Position numbers and translations under genes: made by a program. 64,000 nt of DNA, from NCBI RefSeq assembly GCF_019038465.1, contig NZ_JAFKRH010000031.1, positions 186,001 to 250,000 of the forward strand, read 5' to 3'. Below the pieces are notes generated by a model. The model did no database searches, was not told the DNA's origin, and saw only the letters and a program-made list of their open reading frames with translations. Every line of letters starts with the position of its first letter. Positions within the stretch are counted from its first letter, which is position 1. Positions 27,447 to 35,875 of this stretch are shown piece after piece. Origin of the DNA: Synechococcus sp. CCY 0621. GTDB taxonomy: Bacteria; Cyanobacteriota; Cyanobacteriia; PCC-6307; Cyanobiaceae.

Positions 27447-29510
27447 TCAGCTGCCGCTGCCGAAGTGGATGTTGGCCTTGGTGAGGGCGCCCGGATCGGC
27501 CATGTTCACGGTGCCGAGGCTCTGGCTTCCCTTCGACCAGTCGCCGTCGGCATCGAACATCAGCTGGCGGGTGTCGGTGGCATAGGCCAGCGAGGGGGAG
27601 CCGATGCCGAGCGAGCGGATGTCCGCCAGGGTTCCCACCACCACCCCCAGCTGGCTGTTCGCCGGACCGTCGCGCACCACCAGCTGGGCGCCCTGCACAC
27701 CGAACAGTGCGCCCTGGGTCTCCCAGAGATTCTGGGTGAGGGAGCCCAGGGAACTGCTCAGCTCCAGGATGTCGCCGCGGCTGGCATCAAAATTGTTCAT
27801 CGTGTCGGCACGGAGCACCTGGCTGCCCTGGAGCAGCTCACCGCTCTGCCAGAGGCCCTGTTTCTGCTGGGTCCCCAGTCCCGCCCAGAAGGCGGGATCG
27901 GCGAGCCGCTCCGCGAAGGACGCCCCGGGAGCGGCGCTGCGGCTGGCAGCATCCAGGGCCGCCCCGGCATTGGACTGCAGAAAGGTGTTCTGGCCGTTGC
28001 CGCCCACCACCAGGTCCTGGCCGAAACCGCCGTCCAGCAGGTTGCCGTCGCCTGCGGCCACATCCACTTTGTCGTTGCCGAAACCGCCGTTGAGCCGGTT
28101 GCCCAAGGCCAGCTGACTCACCTGGACGCTGTCATTGCCGAAGCCCCCATCAAGAAAGGAGCTGCGGGCCCTCTGCAGAAGGATGGCGTCATTGTCGCTG
28201 CCGGTGTCGATCCGGCTGCCACTGGCGGAGCCAGACACCCCATCGCTGCCGGAACCGGTGTGGATGAGGCTGTTGCGAATGCCGTCGAAGCCCCCCGGTC
28301 CTCCGATCAGAGCGGAGGCATCGAGGAAGGTGGTGGGTGAGAGCGTGCCATCCCCATTGGCATCCACCCCGGAATCCTGCTCAGTGAGGATCCGGCCGAT
28401 CACCACATCGTTGCCGGAGCCGGTGAGCACCGTGGAACGGTCGATGCCCGCCGCATCCATCGAGGGAAGCAGGCCTACGGCCGGCGGCGCGGCGAAGCCG
28501 CCCATGGCCACCACGGTGGCATCGCCGCCGTTGCTCTGGATGTCGCTGCCCAGGATGCCGATGCCGCGCAAGCTGCCCAGCGTCACCGCCTCCGGTGCCG
28601 CAGGGATGGCGGCCGGGGCAGCCTCCAGCAGGGCCAGACCGGATCCCGTGAACAGCACGGCACCGCTGCCGGGGCCCCGCAGGGCGGCATGGTCGATGCC
28701 GATGGCCGTGGCCGAAAGGTCGGCCGGCAGGGCAGCGGTCGGTGGTGCGCCGGCCAGGCCCAGGGTGGCGGCGGCCAAACCACCGACCAGGGCGGGGGAT
28801 CCCGGGCCCGGAGACAGGGCCATGACCCGATACCCCTCAATGCCCCGGGCATCGGCCACGGCCCGGGCACTCGTGGCGACGGGACCCGGGTCCAGGTCGA
28901 GATCGGCGCTGGCGAGCACCGAGGCTACGGGCTGGCCGTAGAAGGTGGGGAGGGAGCCGTTCGCAAGGGGGTCGGCGCCGGGAGTTCCCTCCAGTCCCCG
29001 CACCGTGGCGAGGGCGCTCAACTGGGCGGCCAGCGGTGGGTTGGCCTGGGGCGCCAGCAGCGAGCGGGTGGCCGCCGCCGCCGCCGCCCGCAGGGGATCG
29101 GCAGGGTTGCCGATCCGCAGGACGCCGCCACCGCGGGAGACGAGATTGATGTTGGCGAGGCCGACGTTGACCGCCGTAGCCTCGGCGCTGTTCTGATTGC
29201 GGCCCGTGGTGCTGGCCGAGGCGTCGGCAGCGCCGGTGAGCGATCCACCTCCGGTGACCACCGAAAGGCCGGGACTGTTGAAGAAGGCCGCATCGTCGGG
29301 GGCGGTGAAGAACCGACTGGAGCCGAGGCCCAGGCCCAGGGCGGAGGCGATCGCGCCGATGGGCTGGGAGGTTGGCTGCACCACCCGGTTGCTGGCCTGG
29401 GCGCTGGGGGAAATGGTGAGCTGGAGGCCACCCCCGAGGAAGGTGGTGCCGGGATCGAGGCGCAGGGCCAGGGCCCGCGACAGGGCGGTGGTGATGGGTT
29501 GGAACGCCAT
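27447..29510 (-). CDS. RTX-like repeat protein, putative type I secretion substrate
   Basis: A 687-residue protein without a classical signal peptide. Residues 1-360 are Ala/Gly/Leu-rich and contain one unit (about 95-135, ADASASTTGRNQNSAEATAV then VGLANINLVSRGGGVLRIG) like the repeats of the neighbouring giant protein. An EF-hand-like loop DANGDGTLS lies at 383-391. RTX-like units follow at about 430-510 (SFLDGGFGNDSVQV, NRLNGGFGNDKVDV, NLLDGGFGQDLVV). The C-terminal 115 residues (MNNFDASRGDILELSSSL onward) have the GD-containing, Lys-poor character of type I secretion tails. It is followed after 49 bp by the parvulin gene in the same direction. Confidence 0.8.
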   Translation of the reverse strand: MAFQPITTALSRALALRLDPGTTFLGGGLQLTISPSAQASNRVVQPTSQPIGAIASALGLGLGSSRFFTAPDDAAFFNSPGLSVVTGGGSLTGAADASASTTGRNQNSAEATAVNVGLANINLVSRGGGVLRIGNPADPLRAAAAAATRSLLAPQANPPLAAQLSALATVRGLEGTPGADPLANGSLPTFYGQPVASVLASADLDLDPGPVATSARAVADARGIEGYRVMALSPGPGSPALVGGLAAATLGLAGAPPTAALPADLSATAIGIDHAALRGPGSGAVLFTGSGLALLEAAPAAIPAAPEAVTLGSLRGIGILGSDIQSNGGDATVVAMGGFAAPPAVGLLPSMDAAGIDRSTVLTGSGNDVVIGRILTEQDSGVDANGDGTLSPTTFLDASALIGGPGGFDGIRNSLIHTGSGSDGVSGSASGSRIDTGSDNDAILLQRARSSFLDGGFGNDSVQVSQLALGNRLNGGFGNDKVDVAAGDGNLLDGGFGQDLVVGGNGQNTFLQSNAGAALDAASRSAAPGASFAERLADPAFWAGLGTQQKQGLWQSGELLQGSQVLRADTMNNFDASRGDILELSSSLGSLTQNLWETQGALFGVQGAQLVVRDGPANSQLGVVVGTLADIRSLGIGSPSLAYATDTRQLMFDADGDWSKGSQSLGTVNMADPGALTKANIHFGSGS

Positions 29511-29552
29511 GGGGAGCGACAGGCGCAGGGACCGAGAAGGAGGCGGAGAGGA

Positions 29553-29574
29553 GGCCGGATCAGGGGATCCGGCC
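29553..29574. promoter_or_regulatory. Perfect 9-bp inverted repeat between the two substrate genes
   Basis: GGCCGGATC and GATCCGGCC are separated by four bases in the 91-bp gap between the giant repeat gene and the RTX-like gene. The hairpin would be very stable in RNA. There is no T-run after it on either strand, so it is not a standard Rho-independent terminator. It could act as an mRNA-stabilising, processing or attenuating hairpin that separates expression of the first gene from the export genes (inference). Confidence 0.55.
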
Positions 29575-29601
29575 CCCGGGAGAGACCTCTCAGGCGAGGG
29601 G

Positions 29602-32295
29602 TCAGACCGTCACGGTGGACGCCATGGCGATCGTGTCGCTCACGGCCGAGGCGGTGATGTTGCCGCTCTGAGCGATGTTGACGTGGTAACCGCTCAGGCC
29701 CACCGCGTTGCTGTTGGCGGTGGCGGTGGCTGCACCGGTGGTGGTGGAAGCCATCACGATGTTGCTGAGCACCGCAGTGGCCGTCAGATCACCGCTGAGG
29801 CTTGCGGTGTTCCCGCGCCCCAGCAGGCCCGCCACCGTCACGTAGGCAGTGGCGTCCGCATCCCCGTTGACGTTGGTGGCGTCGGTCCGGTAGGTGCCGG
29901 TGCCCTGGGCCGTCACGTTGTCGGCGGAGAGATTGACCTTCTTGATGCCCACCACGAGGGCATCGGTCATGCCGGTGGCCAGCCCGGTGATCGTGTTGGC
30001 GGCGCCGACGGCGCTGCCGGTGCCCGTGCCGGTGATGTTGCCGGAGAGGCCGGGTCCGATCGAGCTGCCGCGGCTGCCCTTGATACCGATGGCGGTGGAT
30101 TCCACATCGGTGGAGGCGTCCCCGGTGGTCGTGGTGGCCAACACGTTGGGAGCCGTGGCGGAAGCGGTGCCGGTGATGTTGCCGGTGGTCCCGATCGAGA
30201 TCGGGGTGCCGCTGCCCAGATGGATGCCGATCGCCTTGAGTTCGGATTCGCCGGTGGCGTCGCCGGTGACGGCGGCGGCCGTGGTGCCCTGGTCGGCGGC
30301 CGAGGCCGTGCCGGTCACGTTGCCGGCCTGACCGATGGAGATCCTCACATCGTTGTTGATGCCCTTGGCGGTCAGGGAGGTTTCGGCGTCGGCATCACCG
30401 GTGGTGGTGCTGGCCGAGGCCGTGCCGGTGAGGCCGGCGCTGCCGCTCACGTTGCCGTTGGTGCCGACCGTGATCTCGCTGTCCCTGATGCCATAACCCT
30501 TCATGGCGGCATCGGAGGTGGCATCCCCCGTGACCGAGCTCGCCGTGGCCGCCACGCTGCCGGTGGCCGCCGCCGCCACGCTGCCGGCCTTTCCGATCGA
30601 GACCGGAGCCCGGTTAAGACCGATCACCTTGGCGGTGCCGTCCCCCCCTGCCTGGGCGGTGGAATCTCCGGTGACCGCAGACGCGGCCGCGGTGAGGCCG
30701 GAGGACGCGGTGGCATTGAAGACACCACTTCCGACGATGCTCTCCCCGATGGAGAGGCTGCCCTTGTTGAAGCCCACCACCTTGGAGTCGACGCCGGCCG
30801 AAGCGTTGCTGCCGGAGGTGGTGGTGACGCCAGTGGCCGTGGCGCTGGCCAGGAGGCCGGCGTCGGCCACGGGATCGGTGGCATCCTTGCCCACCGTCAC
30901 CTTGGTGTCATGAACACCGGCGACGAAGTCGCCATTGGCCGCACTGGCCGCCGGATCACCGCCGGAGGTGGTGCTCTGGGCCGTGGCCGCCTGCTGGCTG
31001 AAGGCCTGGGCGAACAGACGGGTCGCGTTTTCCCCGATGGCCAGCTTGTCGATGGCGATGCCCACCACGTTGGAGTGGTTGGTGGTCGCCGTGACGTCCT
31101 GCATCTCGGGGGCCGTCACCGACGTGGCCGTGGCGATGCTGGTGCCGACACCGGCCGCCTGGACATCACCGTTCTTGCCGATGGTGAGGGTGCTGGGGGC
31201 TTCGGAAGGACCGGCACCGGGAAGGTTGTTGACATCGACGATGCCGCCGATGGTCTTGATGCCGACGGTCGCGTTGGCGGGGCCGGTGGTCGTGGCGGCC
31301 ACGGCATTGGCATCCGAGGTGCCCTGGGCCGCCACCACGCCGTTCTCGCCGAAGCTGATGGCGAGCCCGCCCGTCGACTTCATCAGCGACTCGGCCTGGA
31401 CGTCTTCGCCTCCAGAGCCGTTGGTGGTCTTGGTCTCGCCGATGGCGATGCCGGCCACCAGCTTGGCCAGGCTCTCGGCATTGGCCGCCCCGGTGACGCT
31501 GTTGGCGGTGGCGTTGAACACACCGTCACCGAACGCCGTGGCGACTCCGCTGTTGCCGAAGGCGATCTTCATGGGACCAGAAAGGCCGCCGTAATCGCCG
31601 TTCTGGGACGAGACGGCCGCCTCGGGGGCGGGTGCCTCCCCATCCGACGGGGGAGGGGGAGTGGTGGAGCCGAGCTTCCCGCCACTGGCATAGATGCCCA
31701 CCACCTTGGCGGAGTAATCACCGGCGGTGGCGGTGGCATTGCCTGTCCCGGGGGGCAGCCCCACCGACTGGGCCGCCGCGGTGTTGGTGGCGGTGGCGCT
31801 GGCATCCAGGCTGGTCCCGTTGCCGGCGTTGAGGCCGACGTTCTTGATGCCGAAGACCTTGCCGGTGTTGGCCGTGGCGGTGGTGGCGCCATCCACAGCG
31901 GTGGCCGCGGCGGCCGCGTCGTTGGTGGCCGTCGCCGTCACCACCGCATCGGTACCGATCAGGATCTGATTGGGACGGTGTCTGCTGTTGATGATCCCGC
32001 CGGTGGGTCCGTCGTTGCTGGCGCTGGCGGTGGCATCGCCGGTGGTGGTGGTGGCGGCGGCGCCCACCGATCCGTTTTCGGTGGCATTGAGGGTGCCGGC
32101 GGTGCCGATCCTGATCTTGCTGTTCAGGATCGCGGCCTGGGCCGTGGTCCTCGCCGTGGCACTGGCGTCACCGGAGACGACGTTGTCGATGGCGGGGGTG
32201 GTGGACGTTGCCGAAGCCGTCAGGACCGTGCTGGTGCCGACCTCGATCTTGGACTTCTCAATCCCGACGGTGCGGGTGGTGTTGGTGGCGGTCAT
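29602..32295 (-). CDS. Giant beta-strand-repeat protein of about 18 units, putative exported substrate
   Basis: 897 residues built almost wholly of about 18 imperfect units of 40-80 residues (mean about 50). The unit reads roughly [VA]xGI-x5-ISIG-x2-GNVTGTASA-x6-TTTGDAxA; clear copies are GINNDVRISIGQAGNVTGTA and GIHLGSGTPISIGTTGNITG. The first unit starts at residue 1 and the last is cut off at the C-terminus (SGNITASAVSDTIAMASTVTV minus its first S). Composition is Thr, Ala, Gly, Ser, Val; I see no Cys or Trp. A beta-solenoid is expected. No signal peptide and no RTX tail are seen; placement at the head of the exporter operon suggests type I export. No function is recognised. Confidence 0.78.
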   Translation of the reverse strand: MTATNTTRTVGIEKSKIEVGTSTVLTASATSTTPAIDNVVSGDASATARTTAQAAILNSKIRIGTAGTLNATENGSVGAAATTTTGDATASASNDGPTGGIINSRHRPNQILIGTDAVVTATATNDAAAAATAVDGATTATANTGKVFGIKNVGLNAGNGTSLDASATATNTAAAQSVGLPPGTGNATATAGDYSAKVVGIYASGGKLGSTTPPPPSDGEAPAPEAAVSSQNGDYGGLSGPMKIAFGNSGVATAFGDGVFNATANSVTGAANAESLAKLVAGIAIGETKTTNGSGGEDVQAESLMKSTGGLAISFGENGVVAAQGTSDANAVAATTTGPANATVGIKTIGGIVDVNNLPGAGPSEAPSTLTIGKNGDVQAAGVGTSIATATSVTAPEMQDVTATTNHSNVVGIAIDKLAIGENATRLFAQAFSQQAATAQSTTSGGDPAASAANGDFVAGVHDTKVTVGKDATDPVADAGLLASATATGVTTTSGSNASAGVDSKVVGFNKGSLSIGESIVGSGVFNATASSGLTAAASAVTGDSTAQAGGDGTAKVIGLNRAPVSIGKAGSVAAAATGSVAATASSVTGDATSDAAMKGYGIRDSEITVGTNGNVSGSAGLTGTASASTTTGDADAETSLTAKGINNDVRISIGQAGNVTGTASAADQGTTAAAVTGDATGESELKAIGIHLGSGTPISIGTTGNITGTASATAPNVLATTTTGDASTDVESTAIGIKGSRGSSIGPGLSGNITGTGTGSAVGAANTITGLATGMTDALVVGIKKVNLSADNVTAQGTGTYRTDATNVNGDADATAYVTVAGLLGRGNTASLSGDLTATAVLSNIVMASTTTGAATATANSNAVGLSGYHVNIAQSGNITASAVSDTIAMASTVTV

Positions 32296-33004
32296 GATTG
32301 CGAAGGATGAAGGTACTTTTAGTCCTGTAATCCCAGAAGGGCAAGGCAGAAGTTGTCAGCCGGGCCGCCCTCCACTCCTATCACCATTGCCACAAGTCGA
32401 TCCACTGGAGAAATGTGCTTATTTGCTCCAATTCAGCACATCTGCAGCAGATCGACAGGAACATTTTGAGACGTGTCTTTTCATAAAGTCGTGTTCATGA
32501 ACCACGCGATTGTCAGACGCCGCAGATTTCTTTGATCCTGTCTTCCATTCATTGATGAAAAACGTGCAGAGAATGAACGGCTGAAAGCCTCATCGAAGCC
32601 ATGCGGAAGGGCATGGACTGCTGGGGTCTCCGGCCACAGGAAAGCGGCCCAGACCCGTTGGTCTGTCTCGGTTGCTACGGATCAGCCCCTACGCTGTCCA
32701 TGGTCTTCCATGGCTCCGGCTTCGCTGTCCATCAGATGGATGATGGCGGCCACTCCTGCGGCCATGGGGTGCGGAGGCTGCTGCCTCTCGGTCCCGCTCC
32801 GGCTGGATCAGACTCCGTTGAACGCTCTGCCGGCGGCCAGGCCGTTCGATCGGAGCCTTTGCTGCATCATCGCATCGATCAGAAACGGTAATCGTCCATA
32901 CAGCCCACAGATTGCCTGCGCGTATGTAACAGACGCGGGGTTATCCCGGCAAGACTTCTCCATCAGGGGGGCCGCCGACCAGCAGCGACCCGGCCGAAAG
33001 CCCC
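32296..33004. other. 709-bp intergenic region with an AT-richer half and palindromes
   Basis: The longest non-coding stretch of the window, between the secretion operon and the cyclophilin gene. The part at about 32310-32600 is clearly AT-richer than its surroundings. It holds ATCTGCAGCAGAT (32440-32452), TTCATGAA (32494-32501) and TTCATTGATGAA (32548-32559), so TTCAT/ATGAA recurs. It probably carries the promoter of the secretion operon. The half from 32600 to 33004 returns to high GC; short frames there have no coding character and I recognise no RNA gene. Confidence 0.5.
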
Positions 33005-33445
33005 TTACTCCTCGATCGTCACCGTGCGGATCCTGCTGCCGTTCTTGAGTGCCAGAACCACATCCATGTTGTCGGTGTGGCCGAACACGGTGTGCTGACC
33101 ATCCAGGTGGGGCTGGGGGCCGTGGCACAGAAAGAACTGACTGCCACCGGTGTTGCGGCCTGCATGGGCCATCGACAGGCTGCCGGCCTTGTGCTTCTGG
33201 GCATTGATCTCGCAGGGGATCGTGTAGCCGGGGCCGCCGGTGCCGGCCGTGCCGCGGGCGCCTTCACGGCTGTTGGGACAGCCCCCCTGGGCCATGAAGC
33301 CTTGGATCACCCGGTGAAAGGCGAGGCCGTCGTAGAAGCCGTCCTTGGAGAGCTTGACGAAATTCGCGACGGTGCCGGGGGCCTCGGTGTCGAACAGATC
33401 AATGGTGATCAGCCCGGCGTCGGTGTCCATCAGGGCCTTGGTCAC
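33005..33445 (-). CDS. Cyclophilin-type peptidyl-prolyl isomerase
   Basis: A small cytoplasmic cyclophilin (146 residues) that speeds proline isomerisation. Motifs are [16 protein letters not shown] (active-site Arg and Gln), [13 protein letters not shown], and [20 protein letters not shown]. The GTG at 33445 gives [19 protein letters not shown], the usual cyanobacterial opening; the longer frame to 33514 is not needed. It is divergent from mtnP with only 49 bp between starts. Confidence 0.92.
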   Translation of the reverse strand: MTKALMDTDAGLITIDLFDTEAPGTVANFVKLSKDGFYDGLAFHRVIQGFMAQGGCPNSREGARGTAGTGGPGYTIPCEINAQKHKAGSLSMAHAGRNTGGSQFFLCHGPQPHLDGQHTVFGHTDNMDVVLALKNGSRIRTVTIEE

Positions 33446-33494
33446 GGTCGAGGAGGCAAACTTCGACTGTATCCGTCCAGGGCACCCCGCTTCC

Positions 33495-34469
33495 ATGGCC
33501 ACCCTTGAGCCCACTTCCCCCTCCCCCCAGACCGGCGGTCTGGCGAGTGCCGACCTTGCCCGCGCCCGCCTGGGGGTGCTCGGCGGCAGCGGCCTCTATG
33601 CCATGGAGGGGCTGGAGGACGTCCGCGAACTGACCGTCGAGACCCCCTACGGTGCTCCCTCCGACAGCCTGCGGATCGGGCGCATCGGCGACCTGGAAGT
33701 GGTGTTCCTGGCCCGGCACGGCCGGCACCACAGCTTCACCCCCAGTGAGGTGCCCTACCGGGCCAACCTCTGGGCCCTGCGATCCCTCGGCGTGCGCTGG
33801 ATCCTGTCGGTATCGGCCGTGGGCTCGCTCCAGGAGAACGTGCGTCCCCTGGACATGCTGGTGCCCGATCAGTTCATTGATCGCACCATGCAGCGGCCGC
33901 TCACCTTTTTCGGTGAGGGGCTGGTGGCCCACGTGGGCAACGCCGATCCCTACTGCGCGGTGCTCTCCCGGGTGCTCGGCGACGTGGGCGACAGCCTGAT
34001 GCCGGAGGGTCGCCAGCTGCACCGCGGCGGCACCTACCTCTGCATGGAGGGGCCAGCCTTCTCCACCCGGGCCGAGTCCGAGCTCTACCGCTCCTGGGGC
34101 TGCACGGTGATCGGCATGACCAACCACACCGAAGCACGGCTGGCCCGGGAGGCGGAGATGGCCTACGCCACCCTGGCGATGGTCACTGACTACGACTGCT
34201 GGCACGCGATGCACGACGCGGTGACCGTCGAGCTGGTGATCGACAATCTGCGCGCCAATGCGGCCCTGGCCCAGCAGATCGTGCGCCTGGCCGCCGAGCG
34301 GGTGCAGGCCCTGCGGCCCCCCAGCCCTGCCCACCAGGCGCTGAAGGATGCGCTGATGACACCGGCCGCCCAGGTGCCCCCGGCCACCCGCCGCCGCACC
34401 GAGCTGTTCACCGCCCCCTACTGGGGACCGTTCACGGCACCGGAGGCGACGACGACGGCACCAGGCTGA
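33495..34469 (+). CDS. mtnP: S-methyl-5'-thioadenosine phosphorylase
   Basis: Cleaves methylthioadenosine from polyamine or related metabolism to adenine and methylthioribose 1-phosphate. Seen are [18 protein letters not shown], the phosphate-site [20 protein letters not shown] and the base-site [18 protein letters not shown] followed by VTDYDCWH. The frame is open to 33345, but the ATG at 33495 avoids most of the overlap with the cyclophilin gene and gives 324 residues. The 3' end overlaps murQ by 38 bp in convergent orientation. Confidence 0.93.
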   Translation: MATLEPTSPSPQTGGLASADLARARLGVLGGSGLYAMEGLEDVRELTVETPYGAPSDSLRIGRIGDLEVVFLARHGRHHSFTPSEVPYRANLWALRSLGVRWILSVSAVGSLQENVRPLDMLVPDQFIDRTMQRPLTFFGEGLVAHVGNADPYCAVLSRVLGDVGDSLMPEGRQLHRGGTYLCMEGPAFSTRAESELYRSWGCTVIGMTNHTEARLAREAEMAYATLAMVTDYDCWHAMHDAVTVELVIDNLRANAALAQQIVRLAAERVQALRPPSPAHQALKDALMTPAAQVPPATRRRTELFTAPYWGPFTAPEATTTAPG

Positions 34470-35382
34470 CCCCGAGGCCATCGAGGCACTGACGCAGGCC
34501 GGGGCCGTGGCGGTCCAGGGCCGCCCGCGCCGCCTCGACCTCCAGCCCTGAAGCCGCCATCAGCAACGCCAGCCGCACCGATCCCCCGGTCTGCTGGAGC
34601 AAGCGCAGGCCCGCGTCCCTGGGAACCCCGGCCAGGTCCCGCAGGATGCGCAGGGCACGGTCCTCCAGCTTGCTGTTGGTGACCGCCACATCCACCATGC
34701 GGTTGCCGAAGACCTTGCCCAGGCGCACCATCACGCCGGTGGACAAGATGTTGAGCGCCATCTTGGTGGCCGTGCCTGCCTTGAGCCGGGTGGAGCCGGT
34801 CAGCAGCTCGGGGCCGGTCAACAGCCGGATGTCGATGTCGCAGGGCATCGGCACCTGATCGGAGGGCACACAGGCCATGGCCACGGTGAGGGCCCCGATG
34901 GCGCGGCCATGGGCGAGCCCTCCCAGAACATAGGGGGTGGTTCCGCCAGCGGCGATGCCCACCAGGGCATCCGCCGGGCCGAAGCCCCGCTGGCTGAGGT
35001 CATCACGACCGGCGTCCGGCAGGTCCTCCAGGCCTTCGGAGCTACGCAGCAGGGCCGCCGCACCACCCGCCAGCACCCCCTGCACCAGCTCAGGGGGGCT
35101 ACAGAACGTTGGCGGACACTCCGCCGCATCCAGCACCCCGAGCCGGCCGGAGGTGCCGGCCCCCAGATAAAACAGGCGGCCGCCGTTGGCGAGCCGAGAG
35201 GCGATCGCATCGATGGCCGCCGTCAGGGCAGGCGCGGCGGCCGCCACCGCCTGCTGGGGCAACAGATCGTTGGCACAGAACAAGGCCACCAGGGACGCCG
35301 TCGGCAGCCTGTCGAGGTCTTCGCTGGCCGGGTTGGGCCGCTCGGTGAGCAGGTGGCCCCTGTCGCCGCCGAACGCGCTCAC
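34432..35382 (-). CDS. murQ: N-acetylmuramic acid 6-phosphate etherase
   Basis: Removes the lactyl ether from MurNAc 6-phosphate in cell-wall recycling. The SIS-domain signature LGAGTSGRLGVLDAAECPPT is present, as are the N-terminal LLTERPNPASEDLDRLPT and the LKAGTATKMALNILSTG segment. 316 residues, start GTG at 35382 overlapping the DUF3110 stop by 4 bp. Together with dacB and the amidase it indicates active peptidoglycan turnover in this organism. Confidence 0.94.
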   Translation of the reverse strand: MSAFGGDRGHLLTERPNPASEDLDRLPTASLVALFCANDLLPQQAVAAAAPALTAAIDAIASRLANGGRLFYLGAGTSGRLGVLDAAECPPTFCSPPELVQGVLAGGAAALLRSSEGLEDLPDAGRDDLSQRGFGPADALVGIAAGGTTPYVLGGLAHGRAIGALTVAMACVPSDQVPMPCDIDIRLLTGPELLTGSTRLKAGTATKMALNILSTGVMVRLGKVFGNRMVDVAVTNSKLEDRALRILRDLAGVPRDAGLRLLQQTGGSVRLALLMAASGLEVEAARAALDRHGPGLRQCLDGLGVSLVPSSSPPVP

Positions 35383-35819
35383 AGCAACCCTTCAAGGCGG
35401 CGACGGAAGGCCTCCAGCTCCGGATCACTGCCGGGGCCGCCGGAATCCTCAGCGCCGGATTGTTGCGCCGCTGCCTGCTCTTCTTTCCAGGTGGTGACGT
35501 CCATGTTGCGTTCGGGCGGCGCGATCAACAGCCGCTCCTCTTCACTGTTGGGCAGGAAACCGGCCGGAACGAAGCGGGCTTCGTAACCAGCTTCGGCACA
35601 GAAGTTCTCGAGTTCCTCCCGATCCAGGGCCTCAACGCAGGGCACCGGAAAATCCTGAGCTTCCAGAAGGCCGGCATAGCGCTCGGCATCGTCAGGGTCC
35701 TCGAACAGCAGAACCACCGTGCGGCCCCCGAGTTCGAGGGAATGGATGCCCTCCTGGTCACTGCCCGGATCGAACAGCAGGACATGCACCGGCTTGTGGG
35801 GGGAACCGCTGGCAGTCAC
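35379..35819 (-). CDS. DUF3110 family protein
   Basis: A 146-residue protein of a cyanobacterial/plastid family of unknown function. The conserved core is VHVLLFDPGSDQEGIHSLEL, VVLLFEDPDDAERYAGLLEA and FCAEAGYEARFVPAGFL, followed by a variable acidic tail. The start appears to be GTG at 35819. It overlaps murQ by 4 bp, so it is probably co-translated with it. Confidence 0.82.
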   Translation of the reverse strand: MTASGSPHKPVHVLLFDPGSDQEGIHSLELGGRTVVLLFEDPDDAERYAGLLEAQDFPVPCVEALDREELENFCAEAGYEARFVPAGFLPNSEEERLLIAPPERNMDVTTWKEEQAAAQQSGAEDSGGPGSDPELEAFRRRLEGLL

Positions 35820-35875
35820 ATCGTCATGGATGGGGCGCAGGCCAGTGTCTCATCCGTTGGCTGCCGGTGTAACGA

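Noticed and set aside
25259-27484. Plus-strand open frame of 741 codons opposite the exporter and parvulin genes
   Set aside because: Gln/His/Gly-rich shadow of clearly recognised genes on the other strand.
29602-32295. Repeated DNA considered as a CRISPR or satellite array
   Set aside because: Unit lengths vary, repeats are imperfect and protein-coding, and no conserved direct repeat with unique spacers exists.
19428-32295. Bacteriocin or lanthipeptide export cluster
   Set aside because: The C39-like domain lacks its catalytic cysteine region and no modifying enzyme or small precursor with a double-glycine leader was seen.
29197-32310. Plus-strand open frame of 1037 codons opposite the giant repeat gene
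   Set aside because: It is the antisense mirror of the 18-unit coding repeat; the translation is rich in Gly/His/Arg/Asp with no domain, and GC-rich DNA readily leaves such frames open. The minus-strand frame has regular hydrophobic periodicity and operon context.
32601-32891. Small open frame of 96 codons in the long intergenic region
   Set aside because: No ribosome-binding site, no recognisable family, and composition typical of chance frames in GC-rich DNA.
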